Of a stretch of 12,088 bases of DNA, positions 1 to 5,650 are shown in pieces (position 1 is the first letter of the stretch; every line of letters begins with the position of its first letter). Where the stretch lies: positions 6,028 through 18,115 of the forward strand of contig JAPLVQ010000104.1 in the NCBI GenBank assembly GCA_026397035.1. The letters run 5' to 3'. Source of the DNA: Candidatus Iainarchaeum sp. GTDB taxonomy: Archaea > Iainarchaeota > Iainarchaeia > Iainarchaeales > JAAZKV01. The position numbers were made by a program, and so were the translations under genes. The notes under the pieces were generated by a model. The model saw only the letters and a program-made list of their open reading frames with translations, made no database searches and was not told where the DNA came from.

Positions 1-95
1 AGAGTCCCTTTAAGAGTGGAATCCTCAATCATTACTTTATTTTCAAGTAGAAATGCATTCACTCCTAAAGAAGATTTTTTTATTTCGTCAACCAT
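1..95 (-). CDS. 5' end of an unrecognised gene, cut by the window edge
   Basis: An open frame starts at an ATG at 95 on the minus strand and stays open to the left edge (31 codons), beginning MVDEIKKSSLGVNAFLLENK. A GGTGG at 108-112, 12 nt before the ATG, is a partial match to the archaeal Shine-Dalgarno. The gene lies 60 nt downstream of the USP-like gene on the same strand, so the two probably form an operon. The start is not fixed: the frame is open back to the stop of the upstream gene, so other start codons are possible. The visible residues are too few to name a family. Confidence 0.5.
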   Translation of the reverse strand, partial: MVDEIKKSSLGVNAFLLENKVMIEDSTLKGT

Positions 96-155
96 TTTCA
101 AACACTTCCACCAAATATTACCCTTGTAAAGAATTCTACTTTTATTATATGCTAA

Positions 156-557
156 TTACTTTTTGTTGTCCTCGACTTTAATTGGTACATCAATTACTCC
201 ATACTTTATTTTATTCTTACTTAGAGCTTTTAATATATCCTCAAAAAACTGATTATTTTGCTTCACTAAATATACTTTATCAATTTTCTGCAAAAGCACA
301 AGAGAAATTATTTTTTGAATAGTAGAACCCCACTCAGTAAGCTCAACACACTTTTTCTTTTTTGCCCCAATTGACTTTCTTAATTCGTCAAGCACAAGTC
401 TTAACTGTCTAACTTCTCCGATCGCCGAACCAGCCCTCGCATGAAACTCTTTATCCACAATCTGAAGCAAAATAACCTCATCCACTTTATCAGTAACAGC
501 ACTGACAAAAATAGGGTCTTTTTCAAACCCAGTAAGCAAAGGAACAAGCACTTTCAT
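156..557 (-). CDS. Universal stress protein-like alpha/beta protein
   Basis: This 133-residue protein begins with a hydrophobic strand (KVLVPLL, residues 2-8), followed by a second strand (EVILLQIV, about 27-34), a long charged helix (about 45-63) and a later strand (KVYLV, about 94-98). That order fits a Rossmann-like universal stress protein (USP) domain. USP proteins often bind ATP or act in stress responses. The usual GxxG-(9)-G(S/T) nucleotide-binding pattern is not evident near the C-terminus, so ATP binding is doubtful. The gene is divergent from the helical protein at 649 and appears to lead a pair with the truncated gene at 1-95. ATG 557 is the natural start; no strong Shine-Dalgarno precedes it. 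The family call is inferred from fold pattern only. Confidence 0.55.
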   Translation of the reverse strand: MKVLVPLLTGFEKDPIFVSAVTDKVDEVILLQIVDKEFHARAGSAIGEVRQLRLVLDELRKSIGAKKKKCVELTEWGSTIQKIISLVLLQKIDKVYLVKQNNQFFEDILKALSKNKIKYGVIDVPIKVEDNKK

Positions 558-589
558 ACATAAACACTAAACTAAAGTATGAATTGTTC

Positions 590-628
590 AAGTTAAAAAC
601 CTTGCCCGACAGCACTACTATTAAATAT
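590..628. promoter_or_regulatory. Divergent promoter region between the USP-like gene and the HTH-like gene
   Basis: The 91-nt gap between divergent starts contains TATTAAATAT at 619-628 on the plus strand. Its centre lies about 25 nt before the ATG at 649, which would put the transcription start at or next to that start codon (a leaderless or nearly leaderless mRNA). On the minus strand a weaker TTTTTAA element at 594-600 lies about 40 nt before the ATG at 557. Both are read from sequence pattern and spacing only. Confidence 0.4.
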
Positions 629-648
629 CCAAAAGCAGTGAGTTCTTT

Positions 649-1203
649 ATGCAAACATTATCATTTGACATTATTGAAACACAAAGGTTATTCACCGAAA
701 AACGAATCCTTGACTTAAGGGGGTTAAGCAGCAGATTAATTAGAGAAGCCGCACTCGCAAATGATTACGGGAAAGCGGAACTTGGAATAATCGCTTATGC
801 TTTACATAAAATAGAAACAAAACCGCATTTTATGCAAAACCCTAAATGGGGAAGAATTAAACAATCAATAATAGAACAATTCACCCAAGGCGCATTTGCT
901 GCCAAAGAAAATGATGCACAAAAATTCCTTTTCGCACTCAAGAAAATAATTATTATAATAAGAAACATTGATGATGAACTCGGCAACTATGCCCAGAACA
1001 TTTATGATAAAGCAAAAGTAAAACAAGCATCGCTCGCTTACAGTTACGGCTTAAGTATAGCACAATCAGCGGCACTTACCGGCGCAGACCCAAAAGAGCT
1101 CCAAAGCTATGTTGGATTCACAACAATGCCTGATGAAGAACTCGAAGTGAAATCAATAGGCGAAAGAGTAACTGAACTAAAAAAAATACTTGAGGAAAAT
1201 TAA
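649..1203 (+). CDS. All-helical protein with C-terminal HTH-like segment, partner of the PIN gene
   Basis: This 184-residue, mostly helical protein has no signal peptide or membrane segment. Residues about 128-156 contain the run YGLSIAQSAALTGADPKELQ, which resembles the short helix-turn-helix of UPF0175-type archaeal antitoxins (pattern G-x-S-[IL]-x-x-A-A-x-L-x-G-[MV]-x-x-x-E). The rest, including a basic/isoleucine-rich helix near 95-106, is not recognised. The gene sits 61 nt upstream of a PIN-domain ribonuclease on the same strand, the usual order of an antitoxin before a toxin. The protein is about twice the usual antitoxin length, so a conserved non-toxin partner is also possible. The ATG at 649 is preceded only by a weak AGTGAG and fits a leaderless start from the TATA element at 619-628. 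Confidence 0.6.
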   Translation: MQTLSFDIIETQRLFTEKRILDLRGLSSRLIREAALANDYGKAELGIIAYALHKIETKPHFMQNPKWGRIKQSIIEQFTQGAFAAKENDAQKFLFALKKIIIIIRNIDDELGNYAQNIYDKAKVKQASLAYSYGLSIAQSAALTGADPKELQSYVGFTTMPDEELEVKSIGERVTELKKILEEN

Positions 1204-1210
1204 GAATTAA

Positions 1211-1231
1211 TTTTGCTTTTGGAGAGCAAAA
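1211..1231 (+). repeat. Inverted repeat in the HTH-like/PIN intergenic gap
   Basis: TTTTGCT (1211-1217) and AGCAAAA (1225-1231) form a perfect 7-bp stem around a 7-nt loop. It begins 8 nt after the stop codon of the upstream gene and ends 19 nt before the Shine-Dalgarno of the PIN gene. It is not followed by a T tract, so it is not an obvious terminator. It could be an mRNA processing or translation-coupling element. Confidence 0.4.
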
Positions 1232-1264
1232 ATCAAAATTTGGTTTTATGGAGAAAGAATTTTT

Positions 1265-1948
1265 ATGAAAGCAGTAATTGACACAGGAACAATGATAACC
1301 CTCTCAGGAACATGCCTGATGAATGTATTCAAAGCGTTTGTGAAAACGAACCATGTTGATTTACTTATATCAAGCACGGTTGCCGAGGAAAGCGTATGGA
1401 GACCAATTTCAAACAAACGCTTCGCGCTTAACGCCGCCAGAATAAAATATGCAATAAACAAAAAAACCGTTCAAATGATTCCAATGAATTCCCAAATAAG
1501 CGACTTACAGCAAAAAATACTAAACCTTGCAAACAATTGCTTTTTTACCCAAGGGAGAGCAATGAAAATAATACAAACAGGAGAGGCAGAAGCACTAGCA
1601 CTTGCAAAATTATACAACGCAAAAGCCCTATTCATTGATGAACGAACAACCCGCTCACTCATTGAAAATCCCGCAAGATTAAAACAAGTGCTGGAAAGAA
1701 GACAAGATAATGAAGTAAGCACAAACCAGCAAAACATTAACACAATCAAATCTATGTTCCCCAATCTTTTGATGGTAAGAAGCGTGGATTTAATCGCGAC
1801 CGCATTTGAACAAGAGCTTTTTGATCACGAATTAGAACATGGAAAACTCGAACTCGAAGCCGCGCTTTATGCTGCAAAATACAATGGATGCGCGGTGAGC
1901 GAAAAAGAAATACAGGACTATCTGCAGGCATATTTCAACAAAAAATGA
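1265..1948 (+). CDS. PIN-domain ribonuclease
   Basis: The N-terminal half has the PIN layout of a metal-dependent endoribonuclease. The first acid is D6 in VIDTG, the second E41/E42 after a strand (LLISSTVAEESVW), the third E107/E109 in TGEAEALALA, and the fourth D125 in ALFIDERTTRSL. The GEAEA and ALFIDER stretches resemble the DUF3368-like PIN branch. At 227 residues it is longer than the roughly 130-150 residues of most PIN toxins. The extra C-terminal part (about 135-227) is helical, ends in an acidic segment followed by FNKK, and is not recognised. GGAG at 1250-1253, 11 nt before the ATG, supports the start. It is probably co-transcribed with the HTH-like gene. A VapC-like toxin or a housekeeping RNA-processing PIN are both possible; the pair order favours the former and the length the latter. 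Confidence 0.8.
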   Translation: MKAVIDTGTMITLSGTCLMNVFKAFVKTNHVDLLISSTVAEESVWRPISNKRFALNAARIKYAINKKTVQMIPMNSQISDLQQKILNLANNCFFTQGRAMKIIQTGEAEALALAKLYNAKALFIDERTTRSLIENPARLKQVLERRQDNEVSTNQQNINTIKSMFPNLLMVRSVDLIATAFEQELFDHELEHGKLELEAALYAAKYNGCAVSEKEIQDYLQAYFNKK

Positions 1949-2138
1949 GCAAAAATAGGGGGATAAAAGAACAGAGAAAAAAGTATTTCTTTTAAAGAGA
2001 ATATCACTTTTAAACAATATAATTTTTAAATAATATAGCTTTAAAATAATAAAATTTTGAAGAAAATATAATTTAGCACATAAAAAAGGCATTTTTGTTA
2101 AAAAAAACAGTTAAAATAAATGTTTATAAAACAAAGGA
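1949..2138. other. AT-rich intergenic region with spaced TTTAAA elements
   Basis: This 190-nt gap contains TTTAAA at 1991, 2009, 2025 and 2040 (steps of 18, 16 and 15 nt). A 10-mer AATATAATTT occurs at 2016-2025 and again at 2065-2074. TTTCTTTT at 1986-1993, 38 nt after the PIN stop, could serve as a U-rich archaeal terminator. I see no open frame or tRNA-like fold in it. Confidence 0.45.
2122..2138 (+). promoter_or_regulatory. TATA box and Shine-Dalgarno before the GNAT gene
   Basis: TTTATAAA at 2122-2129 matches the archaeal TATA consensus. AAAGGA at 2133-2138 abuts the ATG at 2139 but lies 9 nt before the in-frame GTG at 2148, the better Shine-Dalgarno distance. Initiation at GTG 2148 is therefore plausible and would give a protein beginning MKIEKATEED. 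The TATA spacing would place the transcript start near 2150, which conflicts slightly with use of the Shine-Dalgarno, so the start remains open. Confidence 0.4.
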
Positions 2139-2390
2139 ATGGTTTTCGTGAAAATAGAAAAAGCGACTGAAGAAGATGCCCTGTGGCTTGACGGAGTAAT
2201 TAGAAAAGAATTTCCTTATACTAAATTCAATAAGCAAAAAATCGCCGAGCGGATAAATAACGAAAACTTCATAGTACTTATTGCAAGACAGGAAAATATT
2301 ATCACTGGATTTGCTGAAATTGAGTTATTTATAGAAAACAACGATTTATTGAAATGGAATTATTCCACAACAAAAAAGAAGCGCGAATGA
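2139..2390 (+). CDS. GNAT N-acetyltransferase, N-terminal part (frame 0)
   Basis: This frame encodes the N-terminal half of a GNAT-fold acyl-CoA acetyltransferase. It has the opening strand and helix (KIEKATEEDALWLDGVIRKE) and the strand pair IVLIARQENIITGFAEIEL. It then reaches a TGA at 2388 before the acetyl-CoA-binding motif. The missing motifs continue at once in the -1 frame. The two frames overlap, and the natural junction is the A AAA AAG heptamer at 2372-2378. A -1 shift there gives ...NYSTTKKEARMNAIF..., a full-length protein of about 160 residues, which is normal for the family. Without a shift the product is an 83-residue fragment unlikely to bind acetyl-CoA. The substrate cannot be told. 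The start may be ATG 2139 or GTG 2148. Confidence 0.7.
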   Translation: MVFVKIEKATEEDALWLDGVIRKEFPYTKFNKQKIAERINNENFIVLIARQENIITGFAEIELFIENNDLLKWNYSTTKKKRE

Positions 2391-2620
2391 ACGCAATATT
2401 CGTTGAAGACGCGTGGCGCGACCAAGGAATAGCAAAAAGACTTATTGCGCAACTAGTAAACCAATGCAAGCACAAAAGAATCCAGAAATTATTTTTGCTT
2501 GTAAAAGAAACAAATGAGGACGCTAAAGCGCTTTACAAAAAAACTGGATTTAAATTTGAGAAAATGCATGATAAAATAATTGAAGACACTCCAGTAGAAG
2601 TATGGGGACAAGCAGTTTAA
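2354..2620 (+). CDS. GNAT N-acetyltransferase, C-terminal part (-1 frame)
   Basis: This frame carries the catalytic core missing from the upstream frame. Motif A reads NAIFVEDAWRDQGIAKRL, where R-D-Q-G-I-A is the pyrophosphate-binding Q/R-x-x-G-x-A/G loop. Motif B reads NEDAKALYKKTGFKFEK, the usual N-x-x-A-x-x-x-Y-x-x-x-G-F. The ATG at 2354 is not a convincing start: it has no Shine-Dalgarno at the right distance, and the residues before KKEARM do not resemble a GNAT N-terminus. This part is therefore most likely translated only as a continuation of the frame beginning at 2139, after frameshifting. Otherwise the gene is broken, or the base count in the A6 run at 2372-2377 is wrong. Confidence 0.7.
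   Translation: MELFHNKKEARMNAIFVEDAWRDQGIAKRLIAQLVNQCKHKRIQKLFLLVKETNEDAKALYKKTGFKFEKMHDKIIEDTPVEVWGQAV
2372..2378 (+). other. A AAA AAG slippery heptamer at the GNAT frame junction
   Basis: In the zero frame the codons are ACA AAA AAG, so the heptamer A AAA AAG is in the exact phase needed for tandem -1 slippage, as in E. coli dnaX. The zero-frame TGA is at 2388-2390, 9 nt downstream of the heptamer. CGAAT (2384-2388) can pair with ATTCG (2398-2402), plus a G-T pair at 2383/2403, forming a weak hairpin 4 nt after the heptamer. Upstream, GGAAT-T-ATTCC at 2356-2366 is a short palindrome. Whether the site is used is not shown by sequence alone. Confidence 0.5.
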
Positions 2621-2682
2621 AATAAAAAAAGTCTTTTCAAATAAAAACAATCTAGAAACAACACGACTCGATAGGATTAAAA

Positions 2683-3090
2683 TTATTTTTGAGACAATTT
2701 TATTATTTCTTTTTCCTCACTCTCAAAAGGCGCACGAAGACGCAAAGAATCAACCACTAAAAAACCCAGCAGTGGAATACGAATAAAACTAAACTTTCCT
2801 TTCACTTCATGCAAATGCGCCTTAAAAGTTACTTTACCAGCCTTAACAACAGCATAATCAGAAACTACGGAATAATTCCAAATTGAATACTGTTTCTTTC
2901 CAAATGAAATAATTGATCCAAAAAAAGGACGATGCCTTTTTTTAGTATCATCTAAAGCGCTTTTTTGGGAAGCGTGAAGTAATTTAATTTTAAAGTCACC
3001 TATACCCCAAACATGCTCAAGCTGGGAATAGACCGCTTTTTCTTGCAAGTTAAAATGTCTGTGCCGTTTTTTAAAAATACTTATTGACAA
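2683..3090 (-). CDS. Unrecognised 135-residue basic protein
   Basis: I do not recognise this protein. It begins basic (MSISIFKKRHRHFN), is rich in aromatic and basic residues, and has an alternating hydrophobic middle and end (for example YAVVKAGKVTFKAHLHEVKG and FIRIPLLGFLVVDSLRLRAPF) suggesting beta strands. It ends in a charged EEKEIIKLSQK. The start chosen is TTG 3090. It has AAAGGTG at 3096-3102 just 5 nt upstream, a near-perfect archaeal Shine-Dalgarno, and a TATA-like TTTATATT at 3134-3141 about 26 nt before an expected transcription start near 3112. The frame also extends upstream to ATG 3201 (172 residues); that would add a hydrophobic, low-complexity N-terminus and lacks such signals. 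The gene is convergent with GNAT; the 62-nt gap has T-rich runs on both strands that may terminate both. Confidence 0.55.
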   Translation of the reverse strand: MSISIFKKRHRHFNLQEKAVYSQLEHVWGIGDFKIKLLHASQKSALDDTKKRHRPFFGSIISFGKKQYSIWNYSVVSDYAVVKAGKVTFKAHLHEVKGKFSFIRIPLLGFLVVDSLRLRAPFESEEKEIIKLSQK

Positions 3091-3095
3091 AAAAA

Positions 3096-3144
3096 CACCT
3101 TTGAAAGATACTACTAATAGAGAGTGCTTTTGAATATAAAAAAA
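3096..3144 (-). promoter_or_regulatory. TATA box and strong Shine-Dalgarno for the gene starting at TTG 3090
   Basis: On the minus strand a T-rich TATA element (TTTTTTTATATT, 3133-3144) is followed, about 32 nt later, by AAAGGTG (3102-3096) and then T5 and TTG. The chain of spacings (TATA to start site, leader, Shine-Dalgarno, start codon) is consistent and argues for the 135-residue product. Confidence 0.5.
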
Positions 3145-3244
3145 CACCGTAAGCGAAAAATACTTCAAAAAAACAAAAAAAATAAGCCCACAAGAATACA
3201 AAAAACTTGAAAAAAGAATATTGCCGACAAATACGCCGGCACAA

Positions 3245-3277
3245 TGCTAAATTAATGCTAATACTAAACTAATACTT
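3245..3277. repeat. Three imperfect 11-nt tandem units downstream of the SIMPL gene
   Basis: TGCTAAATTAA (3245-3255), TGCTAATACTA (3256-3266) and AACTAATACTT (3267-3277) are tandem. The 8-mer CTAATACT repeats exactly at 3258 and 3269. The stretch lies between the 3' end of the SIMPL gene and the next minus-strand gene. It resembles the longer G-poor array at 11576-11745; both share ACCAACTCAAC (3285-3295 and 11635-11645). Confidence 0.4.
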
Positions 3278-3332
3278 CTTCTGGACCAACTCAACACTTA
3301 ACTCCAACTTGATATTTGTCCAAACCCAATAT

Positions 3333-4151
3333 CTAATCCAATTCAAAAGTCAGGCTAACACTAGCACTAACCTCAACATCTCCTGAACTTATTGGAGTAG
3401 TCACTTTCTCTGCACTAGTCCCCGCAGACATTGTTCTGTCATACGATGCGTAATTAGGCGTATAATAGTAAGAGTTCTCAGAAACTGAGTGAATCTTTCC
3501 AACCGAAATTCCTAACCCTCCTGCTATACTCTCTGCTTTTGTTTTAGCAACACTAGAAGCTTCTGCTAAAGCATTCTTTCTAATTTCAAGCTCTTTTGAA
3601 TCACTCAAACCGAAAGAAATACTTGAAACCCTATTAGCGCCGGCGTTAACCGCAGCATCAATAATTTTCCCCGCTTCTGTAATCTTGTTTCCATTCAAAG
3701 TAACCTGAATCTCATTAACTGTTCTAAAACCAGTGGAGTGTGATTCATTTGAAACAGTATCCCATTTAAATTCCTCATTCTCTGAATAAGAAACTGTTTT
3801 TACTTCAGAATTTAATACCCCTACAGAACTCAATGCTTTTCTTACACTATCCGCAAGAGCCGCATTATCAGTCTGGCTCTTCTGCGCAGACTTGTCAAGC
3901 GTTTCAATACTCAAAACAATATCTACCCTATCAGGAGAAACCATTTTTACAACAGAGCCCGAAACACTAAGCAATTTCTCATTAATTAAAGAACCATTTG
4001 TAGAAACATTAATATTTTGGTCCTTTGAATAACTCGCCCCAACCCAAAAAGCGCCTACTAAAAGCACCGCGGCGAGAAGAACAATAACCGCAAAACCAAA
4101 TGTTTTCATCTTACAGCAACCATCCTTGCTATCACAACTATCCTTACTCAT
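3333..4151 (-). CDS. SIMPL-domain (DUF541) membrane-anchored protein
   Basis: The 272-residue protein has a short cytoplasmic head with three cysteines (C6, C12, C13), one membrane helix (about 18-38) and a SIMPL/DUF541 domain (about 60-271) on the outer face. Recognisable family features are the opening strand LSVSGSVVKMVSPDRVDIVL, the AxxADSVRKAL helix near 98-107, the strand GFRTVNEIQVTL, the AGANRVSSISFGLSD turn, the helix AEASSVAKTKAESIAGGLG, and the closing DVEVSASVSLTFEL. SIMPL proteins include bacterial BP26 and YggE, linked to oxidative-stress defence, but their molecular role is not settled. ATG 4151 is chosen because GGAGGT lies 7 nt upstream (4159-4164); the in-frame ATG at 4175 has no such site. 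The C-x5-CC head before the helix is unusual and could bind a metal or form a disulfide. Confidence 0.85.
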   Translation of the reverse strand: MSKDSCDSKDGCCKMKTFGFAVIVLLAAVLLVGAFWVGASYSKDQNINVSTNGSLINEKLLSVSGSVVKMVSPDRVDIVLSIETLDKSAQKSQTDNAALADSVRKALSSVGVLNSEVKTVSYSENEEFKWDTVSNESHSTGFRTVNEIQVTLNGNKITEAGKIIDAAVNAGANRVSSISFGLSDSKELEIRKNALAEASSVAKTKAESIAGGLGISVGKIHSVSENSYYYTPNYASYDRTMSAGTSAEKVTTPISSGDVEVSASVSLTFELD

Positions 4152-4158
4152 AAAACAA

Positions 4159-4202
4159 ACCTCCACTAACTGCATGAGTTAATGATAAAAGAGGTTTAAA
4201 TT
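4159..4202 (-). promoter_or_regulatory. TATA box and Shine-Dalgarno of the SIMPL gene
   Basis: AATTTAAA at 4195-4202 (minus strand) is centred about 26 nt before an expected transcription start near 4172. GGAGGT at 4159-4164 follows, 7 nt before ATG 4151. The leader would be about 20 nt. Confidence 0.5.
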
Positions 4203-4270
4203 GATACTGGTATGCTAAGGAAAGGACCGAAATAATAATTGCCAAGAGCGTTTGCACAAAAATAAGATTA

Positions 4271-4975
4271 TTACCTTTTAATCAAATAAGCTGCATTAAG
4301 CTTTCTTCCAGACATGGAGGTCCCCCTAATTTTAAAACCATATTTTTCTATATTGCGCAAAAACACTAAGAGAGCAATATACTTTTTATATTTTGGAAGG
4401 TTCTCAATGGATTCAATTATTTTTATTAATTCTTCTACTTTTTTAGGATTTGATTTTAATTCTTGCCTCAACTTCTTTGACGCCATAAGTGATATGTACC
4501 CGACGACTTTACCATTCTCATCTATTGGAACAACATGCGAAAATCGTAAATTTTCATGCGTTGACAAACTTTTTATAAAGCTTTTTAAATCCACTGTGGA
4601 AAACATATTTGTATAAGTACTAGCAGCATAAACTCTATCTTCATTGGCAGCATAAATAGGATGCGTGTGAAGTTCAGCCCTTAAAAGTCTTGAAGAAACC
4701 GGACCCTGCAAAAATTCAACTGAAGTTTTCTGTCTTTTATTTGAAACATCAAAAAGTTTTCCAGGATGACCAATCTTTTTCACCATAGCAACTTCTAATT
4801 TATCAACTGCGGGAACTTCTTCTATCTGCTCTCTTGCTGTTTTTCTGGTTAGTTTAATTTTAGGGCTTAAATTATTCGTACCACCCTGCAACCGCACAGA
4901 AGCTCCTCCAAGAAATGCTGTTCCTGCGCTCGCTTTCAAAAGCTTTAAAATGAACTTTCTTCTATTAATAGGCAT
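4271..4975 (-). CDS. Tat-signal protein with JAMM-like HTHP motif
   Basis: The 234-residue protein begins MPINRRKFILKLLKASAGTA, a good twin-arginine signal: NRRKFIL matches S/N-R-R-x-F-L, followed by a weakly hydrophobic stretch to about residue 27. This implies folded export across the membrane. A central segment has E87, then AELHTHP (100-106) and, after a longer than usual gap, STVDL (126-130). This resembles the JAMM/MPN metallopeptidase signature (E, HxHP, S-x-x-D), in which the two His and the Asp bind zinc. The canonical spacing is about 7 residues between HxH and S, here about 20, so the assignment is tentative. The C-terminal part is helical and lysine-rich. ATG 4975 has GGAG 10 nt upstream (4986-4989); an in-frame TTG at 4984 is less likely. 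It lies upstream of the SIMPL gene on the same strand but with separate promoters. Confidence 0.55.
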   Translation of the reverse strand: MPINRRKFILKLLKASAGTAFLGGASVRLQGGTNNLSPKIKLTRKTAREQIEEVPAVDKLEVAMVKKIGHPGKLFDVSNKRQKTSVEFLQGPVSSRLLRAELHTHPIYAANEDRVYAASTYTNMFSTVDLKSFIKSLSTHENLRFSHVVPIDENGKVVGYISLMASKKLRQELKSNPKKVEELIKIIESIENLPKYKKYIALLVFLRNIEKYGFKIRGTSMSGRKLNAAYLIKR

Positions 4976-5011
4976 GAGTTCCAATCTCCAATAGTTTAAT
5001 CCCCCAAACTA

Positions 5012-5022
5012 GTATATTTAGC
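5012..5022 (-). promoter_or_regulatory. TATA box of the Tat/JAMM-like gene
   Basis: CTAAATATACT on the minus strand is centred about 26 nt before position 4991, which would give a leader of about 16 nt containing the GGAG at 4986-4989. TATA box, Shine-Dalgarno and ATG 4975 are mutually consistent. Confidence 0.5.
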
Positions 5023-5050
5023 TATGCAAGCGCTTTCTCCCCGATACTGG

Positions 5051-5057
5051 AAAAAAA
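5051..5057 (-). terminator. T7 tract, likely terminator of the DUF5680 gene
   Basis: Seven T on the minus strand begin 10 nt after the stop codon at 5068-5070. Archaeal transcription commonly ends at such oligo-T tracts without a hairpin. The downstream Tat/JAMM-like gene has its own TATA box just after it. Confidence 0.45.
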
Positions 5058-5067
5058 TAGTTTAAAA

Positions 5068-5574
5068 TTACTTTACTGGAACATACCCAAAAAGACCGCC
5101 TACAAACCAATGCCTAAAAACTATTTTCTTTTCAAAAGAAATTGATTCTTCCCCAAAAAAACTTGAAATATCTCCTTTCCAATTGCATAAATAATCCCAT
5201 TTCCCTTCAGAAAACTTTTTTAGCCCCCTTGGAGCAAAATCGCTCGCCTTATCAACAGCCAGCATTGCTTTCTTTAAAAAAGAAAAAGTTTCGTGAGCAA
5301 ATTCAGCATTATTATGAAATTCACTTTCCATTCCTCCTCCATAACACTGACTCCAAAAAGGCGCTCCCTTAAACCAAACAACTTCCCTTCCAAAAGACTT
5401 GAAAAACCTCGCGTAAGAATCCTTGTAAAAAAAATCCCCATCCTTGCTTGAATAAGTAAGCTCCTTCATTCCTTTTTCCGCGTACTTTGGATCAACACTT
5501 GCCGCCCCGCCGGCATAAGTATTAGGGACAGCTTCCTTGAGAAACTCGCCGAGTTTTTTTACTAAAGAATCCAT
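5068..5574 (-). CDS. DUF5680 domain-containing protein
   Basis: The 168-residue protein matches the DUF5680 pattern along its whole length. It has FLKEAVPNTYAGGAA (11-25), SKDGDFFYKDSYARFF (43-58), GREVVWFKGAPFWSQCYGGG (62-81), HETFSFLKKAML (94-105) and a closing FEKKIVFRHWFVGGLFG (147-163). The family is found alone or fused to XRE-type HTH domains, mostly in bacteria, and its function is unknown. No membrane segment or signal is present. ATG 5574 is used because the conserved region begins just after it; the frame extends to a TTG at 5646 through a 7-bp inverted repeat that more likely belongs to the leader. The gene starts 77 nt after the tRNA-Pro on the same strand with no clear TATA box between, so it may be transcribed with the tRNA. 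Confidence 0.8.
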   Translation of the reverse strand: MDSLVKKLGEFLKEAVPNTYAGGAASVDPKYAEKGMKELTYSSKDGDFFYKDSYARFFKSFGREVVWFKGAPFWSQCYGGGMESEFHNNAEFAHETFSFLKKAMLAVDKASDFAPRGLKKFSEGKWDYLCNWKGDISSFFGEESISFEKKIVFRHWFVGGLFGYVPVK

Positions 5575-5624
5575 AATAGAAAGTGCCACGGAAGAAGATT
5601 TAATTCTTTCTAAAGTAATTTGCC

Positions 5625-5641
5625 GGACAAGAATCTTGTCC
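5625..5641 (-). repeat. Inverted repeat just downstream of tRNA-Pro
   Basis: GGACAAG (5625-5631) and CTTGTCC (5635-5641) form a perfect 7-bp stem with a 3-nt loop. It starts 10 nt past the mature tRNA 3' end, within the leader of the DUF5680 gene. No T tract follows on the minus strand, so it is a doubtful terminator. It may be a processing or regulatory structure. Confidence 0.5.
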
Positions 5642-5650
5642 AACAATAAG

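Noticed and set aside
1832..2092. Minus-strand frame of 86 codons
   Set aside because: It overlaps the PIN C-terminus and the AT-rich spacer, is low complexity (Phe/Leu/Ile) and has no start signals.
4203..5050. Shared 8-mer CCAGTATC (minus strand) upstream of both the SIMPL and the Tat/JAMM-like TATA boxes
   Set aside because: The distances to the TATA boxes differ (about 0 and 20 nt), and an 8-mer repeat is expected by chance in 12 kb.
5644..5646. TTG start at 5646 for the DUF5680 gene
   Set aside because: It would place coding sequence through the inverted repeat 4 nt after the tRNA, and the family similarity begins after ATG 5574.
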